The notes under the pieces were generated by a model. The model searched no databases, was not told the origin of the DNA, and worked only from the letters and a program-made list of their open reading frames with translations. Positions 44,768 to 57,784 of a stretch of 64,000 bases of DNA are shown here, piece by piece. The stretch comes from Spirodela intermedia (Eukaryota; Streptophyta; Magnoliopsida; Alismatales; Araceae): positions 811,001-875,000 of the forward strand of contig LR746281.1 of assembly GCA_902729315.2 (NCBI GenBank), read 5' to 3'. Within the stretch, counting starts at the first letter, position 1. Each line of letters starts with the position of its first letter. The position numbers and the translations under genes are program-made.

Positions 44768-47114
44768 TGTATGTATATTTTATCATAAACAGCGATTCGC
44801 TGTCAATTGATGAAGCAACCAACATCCGTCTACCGATTTGAAAGGGAATATGATGAATAAAATTTAAACCTTAATTATTAATCTCTTTCTCTCTCATATT
44901 TCCTTCAAGGAAAATGAGTAATTTTAAAAATTCGATTCCGAAAGCAAGACGAATTTATGCATTTGTTAGAAGATGTTTTTTTCAGAAGTCGTTGCGGCAG
45001 TGAGACCCGTCTACACGCAGTCGAAAGAAAAACTCGCGAGTTGTAATTAAGAACTTACTTAATCTCTCTCTCTCTAAGCATATAGTAATTACAAACAGAA
45101 AGGCATCACGCCAAACCAAAAGAAATGAAAGAGAAAGGCGAGCCGTGGGTATCCAGTTCAGCGTAGGAATCGTTCCAACCACCCAATATTCCCTTAGTTT
45201 TCTCCCTTGTAATCTTTAACTCTGCATGTGAGAGGGACTTCAGCGCTCCCCTTTCGCCATGACGATACCCGATCAACCGTTCATAGGCGCGCAGAAAGGT
45301 GACATCTTTGTAGCTTTCCCATCCTCTCTGCCTTTCATGGACTTATTTAAGTGCTCGTGGGCCCACACTATATTCCCCATCAGACAGTGATACCTATACC
45401 AATAAAACCCTCGATTATCATTTTTAGAGCCATCTCACGCGCTATATTACGCCTCCACGCTGGTATTTGCACGAGGAATACCCCCGAGGGAATGTGTAGG
45501 CGCTGGTTTCGTTGTAGCTTTGCTCCCCCCGCTGTCTTTATCTTGCTCTCTGTCTAAACCTGCCGCCGGCGAAATTCCCCCGTTGGTGTGCGTATGATAC
45601 GATGATTCAGAACATGCTCTATTATTTTAAGATAAGCCCAGCTTGCAGATGACGAACATTTTGACCGCCGGGCATCTTCGAGGAGAACGTGACTAAGAGA
45701 GAGGCTGGAGTATTATCCTCTCTTGGACGTAGACAAGTTCAGCATTTGATTACAATATAGGGACCTATCGCGATCGCCGTCCATTTGTTTTGACTTGAAC
45801 GTTCTGATTATCTCACTTCATATCTAAACTGGGGTCTATGTTCCAGATTTGCGACACTCCTACTGCTGTCCGTGTGAATAAATACCGTAGAAGAATTCTA
45901 CATCGAACGACGTTAGAACGACCACCGATCAGTTTCCAGTTGAAAGGCCTGTGTTCGCTTCCCAGACCAACCTAGCTGTCTTGACGATGTCGATTGGCTA
46001 GGGTTTTGGCGAACTGGGTTGCTGCGGTTTCTGATTTCCCCCCAGCCTTGGGTCCGAAGGCTGCTCGTCGAAAGCCCATACGGAGAGAACGGCGACCTCC
46101 GAGGATAATATTTCACGGAAAGTTTGGGCTTTGAAGGGAATCAATGGAGTACGGAGGGCTTTCGTCTTCGTGTTAGAAAGCAGCGAATTCTGCTTGTTGT
46201 GTTCTCGCGCGGTGGCAAGCTGCTATTGAATGAGCGAGATGGGAAGGGAGCTGCTCAACGAAAGGAGGGGCGGAACTCGCAAGCTTACAAAACCAAACGC
46301 CGCTTCTCTTGTCCTTTCTACTACTTATTCGTAGTGATTTAAGATGGAGGGAGGGAGGAAGTTGGGAGGATTGGAAGTAAGAGCCAACAAGGGGGACATG
46401 GCACGGAGCGAAGCCCTCATAGGTGTCATAGCGTTGGAAGTTTGCAGGAAAGAGTAGAGAAAGAAGGAGAAAAGGAATCACTGGACGCCAATTAGTGGAT
46501 ATGAAAACCTACAATGAAGAAAGAGAAACTTTCTTCGTTGATCAAAAACCCGCTGTAGGTTTATACTCCATCGTATTCAGTTTACATTGGATCGAGGTGA
46601 GGGGGAAGCGATGATCCAAACAGAGGGAAATCTGCCCAGCAGAGATCGACGCCAAGAGGTGATGCGATTGCCGACGACACGCAGATATACAAGGGTGCAT
46701 TCCGGTGGCCTCTCTTCCAGTGAGCTTCTCCCCTCAGGGGGAAGCGTGCGAGAGTCTGGCGAGAGAAACTGGTGGATAACATCATCTAGTTGACGAGTCT
46801 TCTTTAAGTAGTATCCTACTTGATTTCATGTTCAAAAAATGTTTTTTTTTTTGCAAGAATATGTCCCAATGAAGTACAATCAATCCACGATCAGTGTGAT
46901 CTAATGGGTTCGGTGGGTGTATTTGACTACACAGGAATATAAAAACTCGGTAAAAAATTTGGTTTTGATTTCACATCAAGTTAGTATTTCTTTTTCACAA
47001 GAGTTGATGTGGAGATGAGAATTGTGGGAGAGGGTAAGGCCTATAGGGGGTTGGTGGCCCCCATCCTTTGCCACATAGCGACATAGCTTGCCTGTGAGAG
47101 ACGGCCGTCACGAG

Positions 47115-47117
<3 letters not shown>

Positions 47118-47168
<51 letters not shown>

Positions 47169-47170
47169 CT
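47118..47170 (+). repeat. Compound microsatellite (TC)n-(ATCT)n
   Basis: TC run 47118-47150 followed by five ATCT units, about 770 bp before the IDD start codon. Confidence 0.9.
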
Positions 47171-47478
47171 TCCTTCCCTCTCTCTCTCTCCGTAATTTTT
47201 ACGTAATTTTTTTATACTTTTTTACAGGGCTTGTGGGTACCACGGGTTTGGGGAAATGCCCCAAGAGTACTACAGTACCAGAGGGAGAAAGAGACTAATG
47301 ATAATAAAATTGGAGGGAAACAAACAACCCTCACTCCCCACACTATCACCAGAGCCCCAATAATAAAGATTGTTAGGGCAAAGGGAGGTATAGAGGAGGG
47401 GGAGGAAGAAGAGAGAAAGAAGAGAAGCGCTCTGTGTCTTGACTTGTTTTTTTCTTTTCCATGTTTTGTTCTCTCCCT

Positions 47479-47484
<6 letters not shown>

Positions 47485-47562
<78 letters not shown>
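47485..47562 (+). repeat. (CT)39 microsatellite upstream of IDD
   Basis: The longest pure dinucleotide run in the window (78 nt), preceded by CCCT units and followed by broken CT blocks. It ends 374 bp before the IDD start codon and probably lies in the promoter or 5' UTR. Confidence 0.9.
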
Positions 47563-47566
<4 letters not shown>

Positions 47567-47936
47567 GTCTCCTTCTCTCTCTCCCTCTGCGATAGTTCTG
47601 AGTGCAACTGTGCGCTTGATTTTCCGCTTTCCTTTGTTTGTTTGTTGATCTCAGAGAACTCCTCGGATGGGGTTTGGAGGCTTTTGTGACGGCTCTTGTG
47701 CTCGGTAGATCTCTTGGGCCTTCGTTTTCCCCTTCCCGTGGTTTTTAGTTCTCTTCAGATTTCAGGAAACAGAAAGAGACAGATAGCTGAGAGAATCACA
47801 AAGTTTTAGGAAAAAAGTTAGGTGGCGGTGCGACCTCTACGAGTCCTGTGGTTCGATTTGGACTGAAGACAACAACATAGGGAAGAAGAAAGAAGAGAAG
47901 AAATAACGGAGTTGGAGATTTTGTTTTAGATCGAAG

Positions 47937-50900
47937 ATGGCAGCGGCATCATCATCGTCATCTTTCTTTGGCATGAGAGAAGAAGATCTTCATCATCAGA
48001 TGAAGCAGCAGCAGTCTTCATCAACACCACCTTCTTCTGCAGCTGCTCCGCCGACAGCCCCCCAGAAGAAAAAGAGAAATCTTCCTGGAACACCAAGCAA
48101 GTATCTACACACCAGCTCGTCATACTTAGTCATGTCTCGCTCCTCTTGATTCCAAAGTAATTTCGTCGGAAGGAAGATATCTCTACGTGTGGCTGCATGA
48201 GTGGTTTTCTCAAATCCATTTCATTCCATGGTTTTCTTCTCAGGCCTTCAAATCTCTGATTAAAAGAAAAGGCCCACAATCTCTATCATTGGAGTTGGAG
48301 CAACGGCCCTCCTCAAAGGATTTTTTTTTCGTACTTTCATTCTTCTTATCTCTCTTACACTCATCAAATGATCCCATCTTCGATTGCCCCAAATCCAAGC
48401 GAGTTTCCAATATCTTCTTGTGTTGATGATGGCCGCCATCTATTTTATTCTAGTATCATTCCAAATCAACTCAGGTGAACCCAAGACAATTGAATTCTTC
48501 CTCCTGTTGAGTCCTGTTGAGTTTTTTCTTCTTATTTAAACTGTACGGACTTCATGTTTCTCTCTTATTTCACGGCTTAGTTGGAAAAAGTTCGTCTTTT
48601 ATTAGACTTATAGAAACCATATCTCTTCTATCTCTTCTCGTCACTCCATCTAAATTATTCTTGTTCGTGTTTCAATCTTATTTCACAAGTACATGGAGAA
48701 AATCCCTCCTCCAACCCATCAGATGTTTTTCTCTCTTCCATCTCTTCTCTCCATTGTATCTGGATTGTTCTCCTGCATTATTTACCGGTGAATTTCAATA
48801 TCGATCTCAAAAAACTCACGCTGAAGAATCATCCACAGATCCGGACGCGGAGGTGATAGCTTTGTCGCCCAAGACTCTGATGGCGACGAACAGATTCATA
48901 TGCGAAGTGTGTAACAAGGGCTTCCAGAGGGAGCAGAATCTGCAGTTGCATCGGAGAGGCCACAACCTTCCCTGGAAGCTGCGGCAGAAGAGTACAAAGG
49001 AGGTGAAGAAGCGGGTCTACCTCTGCCCAGAACCCACCTGCGTCCACCACGACCCGTCCCGCGCCCTCGGTGACCTCACCGGCATCAAGAAGCACTACTT
49101 GAGGAAGCACGGGGAGAAGAAGTGGAAGTGCGAGAAGTGCTCCAAGCGCTACGCCGTGCAGTCCGACTGGAAGGCCCACTCCAAGACCTGCGGCACCAGG
49201 GAGTACCGCTGCGACTGCGGTACCCTCTTCTCTCGGTATGGATCCTCTCTCTCTCCCTAGCCCATTACTGTCAATCGCGGTTTTGTCATCCCCCCTACGA
49301 GTTCGTGAGTTTTGGTGATAACCGGGTGTTTGTTTCCTTTCGTGGCATACTGAGGGTTAGGGTTAGGTTTGTTATTGTTGGACTCCGTGGTGGCAGAGGG
49401 TAGGGAAACCCTCGATCTTATGAGAGGAGTCAGAGAGAGAAAACGAGGTTCAGTAAGCCCGTGGAACTGCACTCCCGTGAGTTCGCCTTTCAAGTGTATA
49501 TAGCCTACGGATTTTACAAATTTCGAAAAAAAGGCAGTCATCTTTTCAACGTTGGAATCAACGCCTAGCTCCCCTCGCCTTCGCCCACCCCCCGGCCCTT
49601 AATGTCTCTCTATTCACGTGCTGCCATTTGCCCAAGATTTCAGCAAATCTTGTTTCTTCTGGTTAGCCAGCCCTGCAACGTGCAGGTCGCTCGGTCCCTG
49701 CAGATATGGCCTGTCCACACTTGCACGAAAAACTATGAAAAATATGGAGGCTACTCCTAATATCTGCCTCTTCCGTCTACATGGAGCTTCCTTCTCTCTT
49801 CAACAATCGAGGAGAGAAGACCGTGGGAAAGCCAATATTCTTGACCAGACATAGATAGGGTATCACCAGTTCTTGCTGGGCTTTGATATCTATGGCGGCA
49901 GCTTCCCCCGGATGGGTAGTTTACATGATTTTGGCAAGCTTTTCTTTCACCGGCATTCATTCCCCCAGCTCGTTCTGTTTTTTCTTTCATTTTATGGATG
50001 ATATTTCTACGTTAATGGCTTGCTAGTGGCGCAACTGATCCAAGGGGGAAAAAACCCTCGGAAGTATCAGTTGCGCCACTGGCAAGCCAACTGACATAGA
50101 GGGGGAAACCCCATTCTGTGCTTGAAACCACCGGTGAGTCGTTCCCGGCTTTTCCTTAGAACCAGCTCAGTGGTGGTCTCTCCCTCTTGCTCGCCGTTAC
50201 CCGATGACACTTGATAGTTCTTGATACTCGGAAAAGATTGTCACTATGGATGAGAGCACTTGGGTCTGATCGTTTGAAGTCTCCGTTCGGCAAAAAGTCA
50301 ACGAAGTGCCTGTGAACAGCGACCAAATCATTCTTATCCTAGAAAACGTTGCGATATCTGGCTCGACTGACCTTCCATTGTTTGTATTCTTCCAGGCGGG
50401 ACAGCTTCATCACCCACAGGGCGTTCTGCGATGCCCTAGCGCAAGAAAGCTCCCGGATACCTTCTGGATTGAACACGATAGGAGGCCACTTGTACGGCGG
50501 CGGCAATGTGGGGCTCGGCATCTCTCAAGTCAACTCTCAAATCTCCTCTCTCCAAGACCAGAACCACCTGGCCAGCGCCGACCTCCTCCGCCTTGGGGGT
50601 GGCGCCACCGGTGGGGCACCGCAATTCGACCACCTCATGTCCTCCTCCAACCATTCGCCGTTTCGCCCTCCTCAGGCCGGTTCTTCCTCGAGCTTCTTCC
50701 TCAGCGGTGGCGCAAGCCAAGACTTCCAAGAATCTTCCCAGGCCCACCATTCCTTGCTCCAGAACAAGCCCTTCCATGGCCTCATGCAACTCCCAGACCT
50801 CCACAGTAACACCACCGCTCCCTCATCTTCCATGGCGGCGGCGGCGGCCGCCGCCAACCTGTTCAACCTTAGCTTCTTCACCAATGGGAACAACACAAGC

Positions 50901-51656
50901 AGCATCAACAACAGCAACAACGGGAATAATCCCAACGGTCATCTCTTGTTCTCTGACCACTTCGGCAATGGGAGCGGCGCTGGGGAGTCGGCAAATCTCT
51001 TCCCCGGGAACCTGATGGGGAATCACATGGATTCCGGGGTCCCCTCTCTCTATAACACCTCGGTGCAGCAAGAAGCGGCTCTTCCTCACATGTCAGCGAC
51101 CGCGTTGCTTCAGAAGGCGGCCCAGATGGGAGCAACGACGAGCGGGAACGGATCTCCCTTGCTGAGGGGATTCGGGAGTTCCTCGTCTTCCAGCAGCGCC
51201 AAACCCACTGGCTTCAAGCCCAACTTCGGTGGCGGCGGAGAAAGCATGAGAACGCACGTCGAAAACGAGGCCCACCTTCAAAATCTCATGAACTCCCTCG
51301 CGAACGGCGGTGGAGGCGTGTTTGGTGGCGGCACTGGAGGAGTAGCGGCCGCAGCTGCGGTGACATTCGGGGGAAGTTGCACCGGTGAAGGTCATGACGA
51401 AGACGGTGGCTTTGGCGGGTTCAACCCGAGCTTATGCAGCTTGGATGAATCTAAACTGCATAACAATCTCTCCATGGGAAGTATAGGTGGATCAGACAGG
51501 CTCACCAGAGACTTCCTGGGAGTCGGCAGCATGGTGAGAAGCATGGGCAGTGGGATGTCTCAAAGGGAACAACACCATGGCCTTGACATCAGTTCTCTGG
51601 ACTCTGAACTTAAGTCGGCATCAGCAAGTAGATCGTACCCTGGTCGGAATTTATAA
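47937..51656 (+). CDS. INDETERMINATE-DOMAIN (IDD) C2H2 zinc-finger transcription factor
   Basis: Three exons: 47937-48096, 48839-49235 and 50396-51656 (TAA), giving 605 residues. Exon 1 has a Ser-rich N-terminus and the [10 protein letters not shown] nuclear signal. The four-finger ID domain follows: finger 1 with C75/C78/H91/H95, finger 2 with C116/C121/H139/H144, finger 3 (C2HC) from C151/C154 to H167/C171, finger 4 with C178/C180/H193/C197. The last finger is split by intron 2 at the codon before [18 protein letters not shown]. The C-terminal half is Asn/Gly/Ser-rich and has [16 protein letters not shown] and TRDFLGVG, both typical of the MAGPIE/JACKDAW/NUTCRACKER group. IDD proteins bind DNA and partner with GRAS proteins such as SHR, SCR or DELLA in root patterning and other processes; those partners are known for the family, not shown here. 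Intron 1 begins GC rather than GT (CCAA|GCAAGT); only this border restores the conserved GTPNPDAEV. The member within the family is not resolved. Confidence 0.94.
50017..50088. repeat. Foldback: 23-bp near-perfect hairpin in IDD intron 2
   Basis: Left arm 50017-50039 and right arm 50066-50088 are reverse complements with one mismatch; the loop is 26 nt. The arms share the core GTGGCGCAACTGAT / ATCAGTTGCGCCAC. The loop holds a smaller GGG...CCC pairing. It lies 307 bp before exon 3. Confidence 0.85.
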
Positions 51657-52454
51657 TGGAGAGGTAGAAACGACCCCCGTTCTTCCTCCATTCCTGCTTT
51701 TCTCCTTCCCACTCCCCCCAACTCCTTCCAAGGGAACCCAGAAAGGAAGCAATGGGATGGGGGAGATAGAGAACAAGCTTTTGATAGGAATGTAAGTGAT
51801 TGAGAATACACTCCTCCTCCGACTTCTTCGGCCGCTCTGTCATGATTCTTATCGTTTAATTAGTAGTAGAGCTGAATACTCTACGTTGAGGATCGTAAGA
51901 CGCATTTTCTTGCCTTCAAGAGAACTCGATCTCTAGATTTTCTAAGGTGTGGTTGTACTGCATGATAATGGGAAGAAGGGGCAATTCCTTCCTCTTTTGC
52001 CGTATCTACCTGTCCGCCTGTGTGCAGATTATGGAGACTAGTGTCGTGTACGCGTCATTCATCTCTACCTGCGGTCGTTTTGTCTTATCATGGCCGAGAG
52101 AGAGAGAGAGAGAGAGAGTGAGAGAGAGAGATAGAGAGAGGGACAGACAAACACTCAGAGAGACAGAAATATTTTGGTGGTTTAGGAAGCTGAGAATATC
52201 TTAGTCACGAAAACCTAGACCCATGTTGGTGAGATTAGAGAGGCCATCAAGTGAGAGAAGGGGCCATGTACCTAAGGAGAATGGATAAAGACGTTTGGTT
52301 TGTAACTTATATCGGAGAATTGTCGCGACGAAGATTGAGGTATCACGAGAGGAAGATAGAGGTTTTCTTCCTTTCGATGCTCCTGAACAGCCTCGAGGCG
52401 AGAGTAGAGGGCCCTCCTGGTGCGACAAAGAAGCCGTCTCTGATAAAGAAGAAA

Positions 52455-52456
<2 letters not shown>

Positions 52457-52501
<45 letters not shown>
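52457..52501 (+). repeat. (CT)22 microsatellite
   Basis: Uninterrupted CT run in the spacer between IDD and NC2-beta. Confidence 0.9.
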
Positions 52502-52504
<3 letters not shown>

Positions 52505-53218
52505 CTCACTGTGTTCTCAGTGTTTTCCTTATCCTTTTACTGATGGCAGCTCTGACCTTGGAAACATGATTTTTTCCTGCACCGCTCCTGTCATGTTCAC
52601 GAGAGGAACAGTGATTCTGCAACATCCACAGAGAGATAGATAGAGATAGGAGAGAGAGAGAGATGTACGCGGTATGCCCTCGTCATGGATAGATCCAAGA
52701 TCCAGATAGACCCTGGAGAGGACTTTCCTTTTCCTGGGTTTCATCATGTCTTGCTGCGGCCTTTGTCAGCGGCTTCGAAGCAAGAACTACTCGAATGGAA
52801 TCCGGGGGGTCCCGAAAGCGTTGACAGAGAGGCGCTGTTCCACCGTTGGGTTTCGATACGACCAGCTCGGAATCCTAACCCCCCCTGTACCGGGAAATTT
52901 CGAGCCCAAACGGATTCCCCAGATTCTGAATTCAGATTCTCTATAAAGGCATGGCCAAAAAACATATCTATCAAATCATTTTATCATAAAGATTTGGAAT
53001 GTTTTCCTTGTTTTCTAGCAGTGGGAATGTCGATGGGCCTGGCTCGGCCGGCTGGGGCCTTACAGATACAGATACTGGGCCGGGCCCATTATTTAGTTTG
53101 AGATGTTCGGTAATGGGTCTTAAAGAGGTACTAATGGCCCGGTTGACTATGCTCGAGCCCACTTGGATTTCCCATCCTTTGACTTCAAGACCTAACTCAA
53201 AAAAAGGGTCAGGCCCAG

Positions 53219-53220
<2 letters not shown>

Positions 53221-53252
<32 letters not shown>
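53221..53252 (+). repeat. (CT)16 microsatellite
   Basis: Uninterrupted CT run about 670 bp before the NC2-beta start codon. Confidence 0.9.
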
Positions 53253-53255
<3 letters not shown>

Positions 53256-53926
53256 GGATGGAGGGGGGCCACAAATCAAGCAGTGTATCCGTAGGATTTT
53301 TTTCTAAAAAAATTATTTCATCAATGAGATTACTGTAATGGCATAGCCTACGTATGGTCCACTTGGTCTGACAAGGAAATGACCTCATAGCCGGGCCTGA
53401 TTTTCATACATGGGCCGAAATGGATCCTATGCATAACATGGGCTTCCCCACTAAGGTGGCCCACCTCGTGTGTGGATACCAATAACTATCCTCATCTGAC
53501 GGCTTCACCAAAAGCCGTCTTTTCCATTTGGGGTAACCTGTGACTTCCCCCCCTCTGATATATTAACGGATACGGTTTCCATTGAATGTTTCCTTTAAGG
53601 GAACCCGGACCCAAAGTTCCGTTGGCGTGGGCCTGTTTGTTGGCTCCGCCTTCCCCGTCCTCTTCTCCTTGGGCGTGCCCTAGAACGGCTTCTCCACGTT
53701 AAAAACTGAAGCAATTCGGTGGAGGATGGATCGAACAGGGGGGTGGGGGGGATTCCCGATCTGCGGCAGTGGGTCGCTTGGCATCTCGAATTCGTCTCGT
53801 GAGATGATGGGTCGGGGCTTGTTTGGCTGCTGAGGAATTTCTCGGGGGTTCTGTTCTACTGGCGCTTCTCCGACCTTCCAGAGGAGGAGACGAGGGGCCC
53901 TGGTGAGCGGGCGGTCGTTCCTGGGG

Positions 53927-56900
53927 ATGGAGCCCATGGACATCGTCGGCAAGTCGAAGGAGGACGTCTCCCTTCCTAAAGGTGCTCCATGGCTGTCCTC
54001 GTTTTCTGGGACCTGTTTTTCCGATATTATTATCGACTATGAGGTCGAAATGCGCTTCTCTCGATTATCCTGGTATTTTGTTTCTACATAGCTGTTCATG
54101 TTACCCCCGCGTCTTAGGTGTTGGATTCTGGGGGTTTGTCCCTATCGGTAGCGTGATGGTGTTTTATTCTTTCACGTTCCTCGAGCAAATTATTCCTTAG
54201 GTGCTTCCGTGTTTACCATGCGATTTGAACTTGGGGATCGAAGTCCTGGGCTTCAATTTTTTAAGCGTATATCCTAAATTGATTCGGCATCTGTCACAAT
54301 TGGTACTCAGGAAGGGGCGTTCAACGTGTCTTTGTTTATTGAAATGGATTAGGTCTGGATATTCGGGAGTTGCAAAGAGAATTAATGGTTCTGAACACTA
54401 TAGAAAATCTCCTTTTAATTAATTGGAAGTTACAAATTTGTGGGTTCATTACGTGACATATTTGGGTTGAAAATACGATTTGTGGTAGACGAACGGACAA
54501 TATGTAATGGGTATGGGTGGCATCGTAGTACTGACCAGAGTTTGGCGATTAGGGATAAAGTAGTTGGTGAAGACGCACTAGTAGTCCCATTTCATACTTT
54601 TATTTCCTTGATATGTGCCTTCTGTCTAAGTAGAACTCTTAAACCTGTTGGGCCAAGATAATGTGCTGTCGCACAATTGATTAATGAGCTCATTGGTCCT
54701 GAAATAGAGGCCCTCTGTAAAATGAATTCAGTAATGTTTGAAAGACATCCCAATTTGAAAGTAAAAGTATTTGATTTTCCTCATATCAATTTTGAGATCA
54801 CCTGAAGCAAGAACACGAAGCAATTTCTTTGTCGACTAGGTGAAAAAAAAATTATGCTTCTCTTTATCAGAAAAATCTTTATTTTTTTTAGATCTGGGAT
54901 CCCATAGTCTGGAAGTCCCTGTAATCTGTGTCTTATTTTTCTTTATCAATGTTAATCTCTCATATTACTTTGGAAAGTGTGAAAGCAGAGAGAGAGAGAG
55001 ATAGGGACACTCCATGACCAAGTCTTCATGGTAAGAGAGGGCATTTTGGATGGTTGGAGGCTCCGCTATAAAGCAAAATCCATGGAACTCTCCATATGTT
55101 GGCAACCGTTTAAATGGAGTTGGCGGCAATATTCCTATTAAGGATTCTCTACCAATTTTTTGTACTCTACGTGGAGGGAAGAGCAAGGGAGTCAATAATG
55201 GGGGTTAATCTTTTAAGAAAAACAGGCCAATGGGCTAGTTAATTCTTCCACCATGAGGCAAACCCATAGAACTCTCAATGTTCTTGGTAGAGAATATGGG
55301 AATGGTCATACAAGGGTGTGTGGTCACTTGTGGTATTTAACCATTTCTGGCTTTATACTCTTTTTATTTCAGACCATACAAAGAATCCTCCATAAAAAAA
55401 AAAATTGCCATCAAAATTGGCTGCCTATGATGACTTATCGAATAAATTCGTGTATTCTAGATTGATAGTGTTACCTTTTTCACACTCTTTTTACGAAAGA
55501 TACCGTTTAGTTTTGCAATACCTTGTCCTCTGTATCGTGAGTGTGCTAGGTGACCCCCTGGTTCATTCAATTTAACCTTCCAAGAACCTGGAAATATCTG
55601 AGTTGGAGTATTGTTGGATTTGACTGCCTATCTATTCTCAGATGAAACTGGTGCTGTTGGCCCATTCCTTGATTGAAAATACGCCAATCTCTTGATGTGC
55701 AGTGTACGTGCACAAATGTCCTTGCTTACTGTTTTCCTTTGACAATCCATTGATGGTTTGATATGCTATATTCTGTTCATTTGTCAACTGTGCTCTCATT
55801 GTCGTTGATTCATCAACGTGAGTCTCCTTTTACTGCAACCCACGGCATAACCAAGCTCCAAACATTTTCAGGCCTATTGAAAGGCAGAAAGTTCGGTTTC
55901 TATATATTTTGTCGCAATATTTATGTCACGAGGTAGCCGTATCTACCAGTTTTCTATCCGATACTTTTTTGTGATGCATTCTGGTTAAACTTCAAATCTT
56001 GGCTTAAGTCCTTTATTATTGCAAATTAAAGTGTTACATATCGAGGTAAATTATATCTAATGGTAATGCTGGTGGCAACTTTGCCCCATGAAAGTTACTG
56101 AAACATCTAGAATGTTGTTCTGCTGGCACTCATATTATCTTTGGTTATCCAGCGACTATGTTTAAGATTATCAAGGAGATGTTGCCACCTGATGTCCGTG
56201 TCGCAAGAGATGCACAAGATCTTCTTGTTGAATGCTGCGTAGGTAAGCAACAAAGTTTTGACCATCTCATTTGCTTACTTTAACTGTGGTGTTCATGAGA
56301 GCCTTGATCTCCAGATCTATTGCCTCTCTAAAAATTAGGTCTGTCTTAGGACTGGTCTGAGCAAAGCGTACAAGCCATTTTATATTCCTTTGAATGACTA
56401 CAGATGACAATCTTACACCGCTCTTCCACAGCATGAGAAAATATTTTAAAGTCTCTAGTTTCAGAATATGTCGTGTTGCTTCCTTGTTTTTATTGAAATT
56501 TTAGTTGCTATGTTCCCTGCTTTTTTCTTAATATTCCGTGCTGTAGTCCTACTCCAAAATCGCCAATCGCATTTTCCTTTTTACTCTCATTCTTGAGGCA
56601 AGTGGGCTGGCAGATAGAGTAATTGTCTTCTTATGATTTATTTTATTCAGAGTTCATCAACCTTGTCTCATCAGAGTCTAACGAAGTGTGTAGTCGAGAG
56701 GACAAAAGAACAATTGCTCCTGAGCATGTTATCCAGGCTTTAAAGGTTTCTGATCTTGACCTTACTCCATATTTATTTCATTAAACAATGTTTTATTTGT
56801 CTGCATAGTTTTTTTTTCTAGTAATATTTTCCCTCCCAACACTCCCTTCAAGTTCAAACTTCCAAAAAAATTTGAAGGATATCCTTACTCTATATGTGGC

Positions 56901-57784
56901 TAGCTATGATCTCTTGCATGTGCCTTTGTGGCACTGCAAACAATGTGGTTTAGTAAGATGTATTGGCGAGGGCCTTGAAGAAGGATTATCATGTGGAGCG
57001 TGGACTGCCATGCCTATCCAATGATGGTTAATCTTCTTCTGCTGCTATCTTAGTTCCATACTTCTTATGATCCTGTGTTCATCCTTTGAATCGATCTTCA
57101 CTTCGCCCTCCTCTCTGTGTGCTCTGGTCTATATTTGTTTTATTATGTTCATGTTCTCTGAAATTGGCCTCCTAATTGTGATTTAATTAGGCAATATGTT
57201 CCTTACGTCTCTATGCCTCTCGTACCATCCCAGGATCTTGGGTTTGGGGAATACATCGAAGAAGTCTATGCCGCCTATGAGCAACACAAGCTGGAGACCC
57301 TGGTTTGTTCTCTCTCAGAGTTGTACAAATTAGTATTGTTAAATAATAATAGCCCTGACCGCTTTCCACCCCTTCATTTGTCACGGTCTTGTTTTAAACC
57401 CTAATTTTTGGGTAACAAAGCCCAGATGATTTTCTTCTCATTGTTTAGCCGCCCGCATCTGTAAGTTACCAATCATGGAGCTTTAATGATGAAACTAGAA
57501 AGCATTGTGGAGCCATAAAAAAGGGCCCCCTTGGCGCATATTCTGTCCGTCTTTCTCACGGCTTCTCGAGCTCCTCCTCCCTCGAGATGTTAACGGGCGG
57601 AATTGGTGGTGGTGGTGGTGGCCAACAGGACTCCCCGAAGGCAGGGAAGTGGAGCGGGGTGGAGATGACCGAAGAGGAGGCGTTGGCCGAGCAGCAGCGG
57701 ATGTTCGCCGAGGCCCGCGCGAGGATGAACAACGGGATCAGCATCCAGAAGCAGTCGGACTCGGACAGGAGCGTAGAAAGCTGA
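53927..57784 (+). CDS. Negative cofactor 2 beta (NC2-beta/Dr1), histone-fold repressor
   Basis: Five exons: 53927-53981, 56153-56242, 56651-56745, 57234-57302 and 57629-57784 (TGA), all GT-AG and in frame, 154 residues (plant members are close to 160). The start is MEPMDIVGKSKEDVSLPKA. The histone fold spans about 10-100: TMFKIIKEMLPPDVRVARD, LLVECCVEFINLVSSES, EVCSREDKRTIAPEHVIQAL and LGFGEYIEEVYAAYEQHK. It is followed by the NC2 tail with MTEEEALAEQQRMFAEARA. NC2-beta pairs with NC2-alpha, binds TBP on promoter DNA and blocks TFIIA/TFIIB entry; in plants it is also listed as NF-YB13. The start was set at the ATG at 53927 because the open frame upstream has no earlier ATG. Intron 1 is 2.2 kb. 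A 3' alternative reading beginning in intron 4 (57587) is not favoured. The gene runs toward AGO1 and ends 473 bp from its stop. Confidence 0.94.

Larger units (their letters stand above)
40218..47100. other. Long spacer without supported gene
   Basis: I find no exon series with plausible splice borders and family motifs. It holds microsatellites and a G-rich tract (listed separately) and several short ORFs without recognisable domains. A 53-codon open stretch at 41216-41380, preceded by CCTCAG, has ordinary composition and could be a lone exon or relic, but matches nothing I know. Confidence 0.45.
51657..53926. other. Spacer between IDD and NC2-beta
   Basis: IDD 3' flank, then GA/CT repeats (GA blocks at 52089-52142, CT runs at 52457-52501 and 53221-53252). 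The ORFs in this stretch are short, mostly repeat translations, and show no domain I recognise. The last 300 bp is the probable NC2-beta promoter and 5' UTR, with no clear box. Confidence 0.5.

Noticed and set aside
46124-46481. ORFs on both strands in the spacer before IDD
   Set aside because: No domain, no splice-supported partner and overlapping opposite frames.
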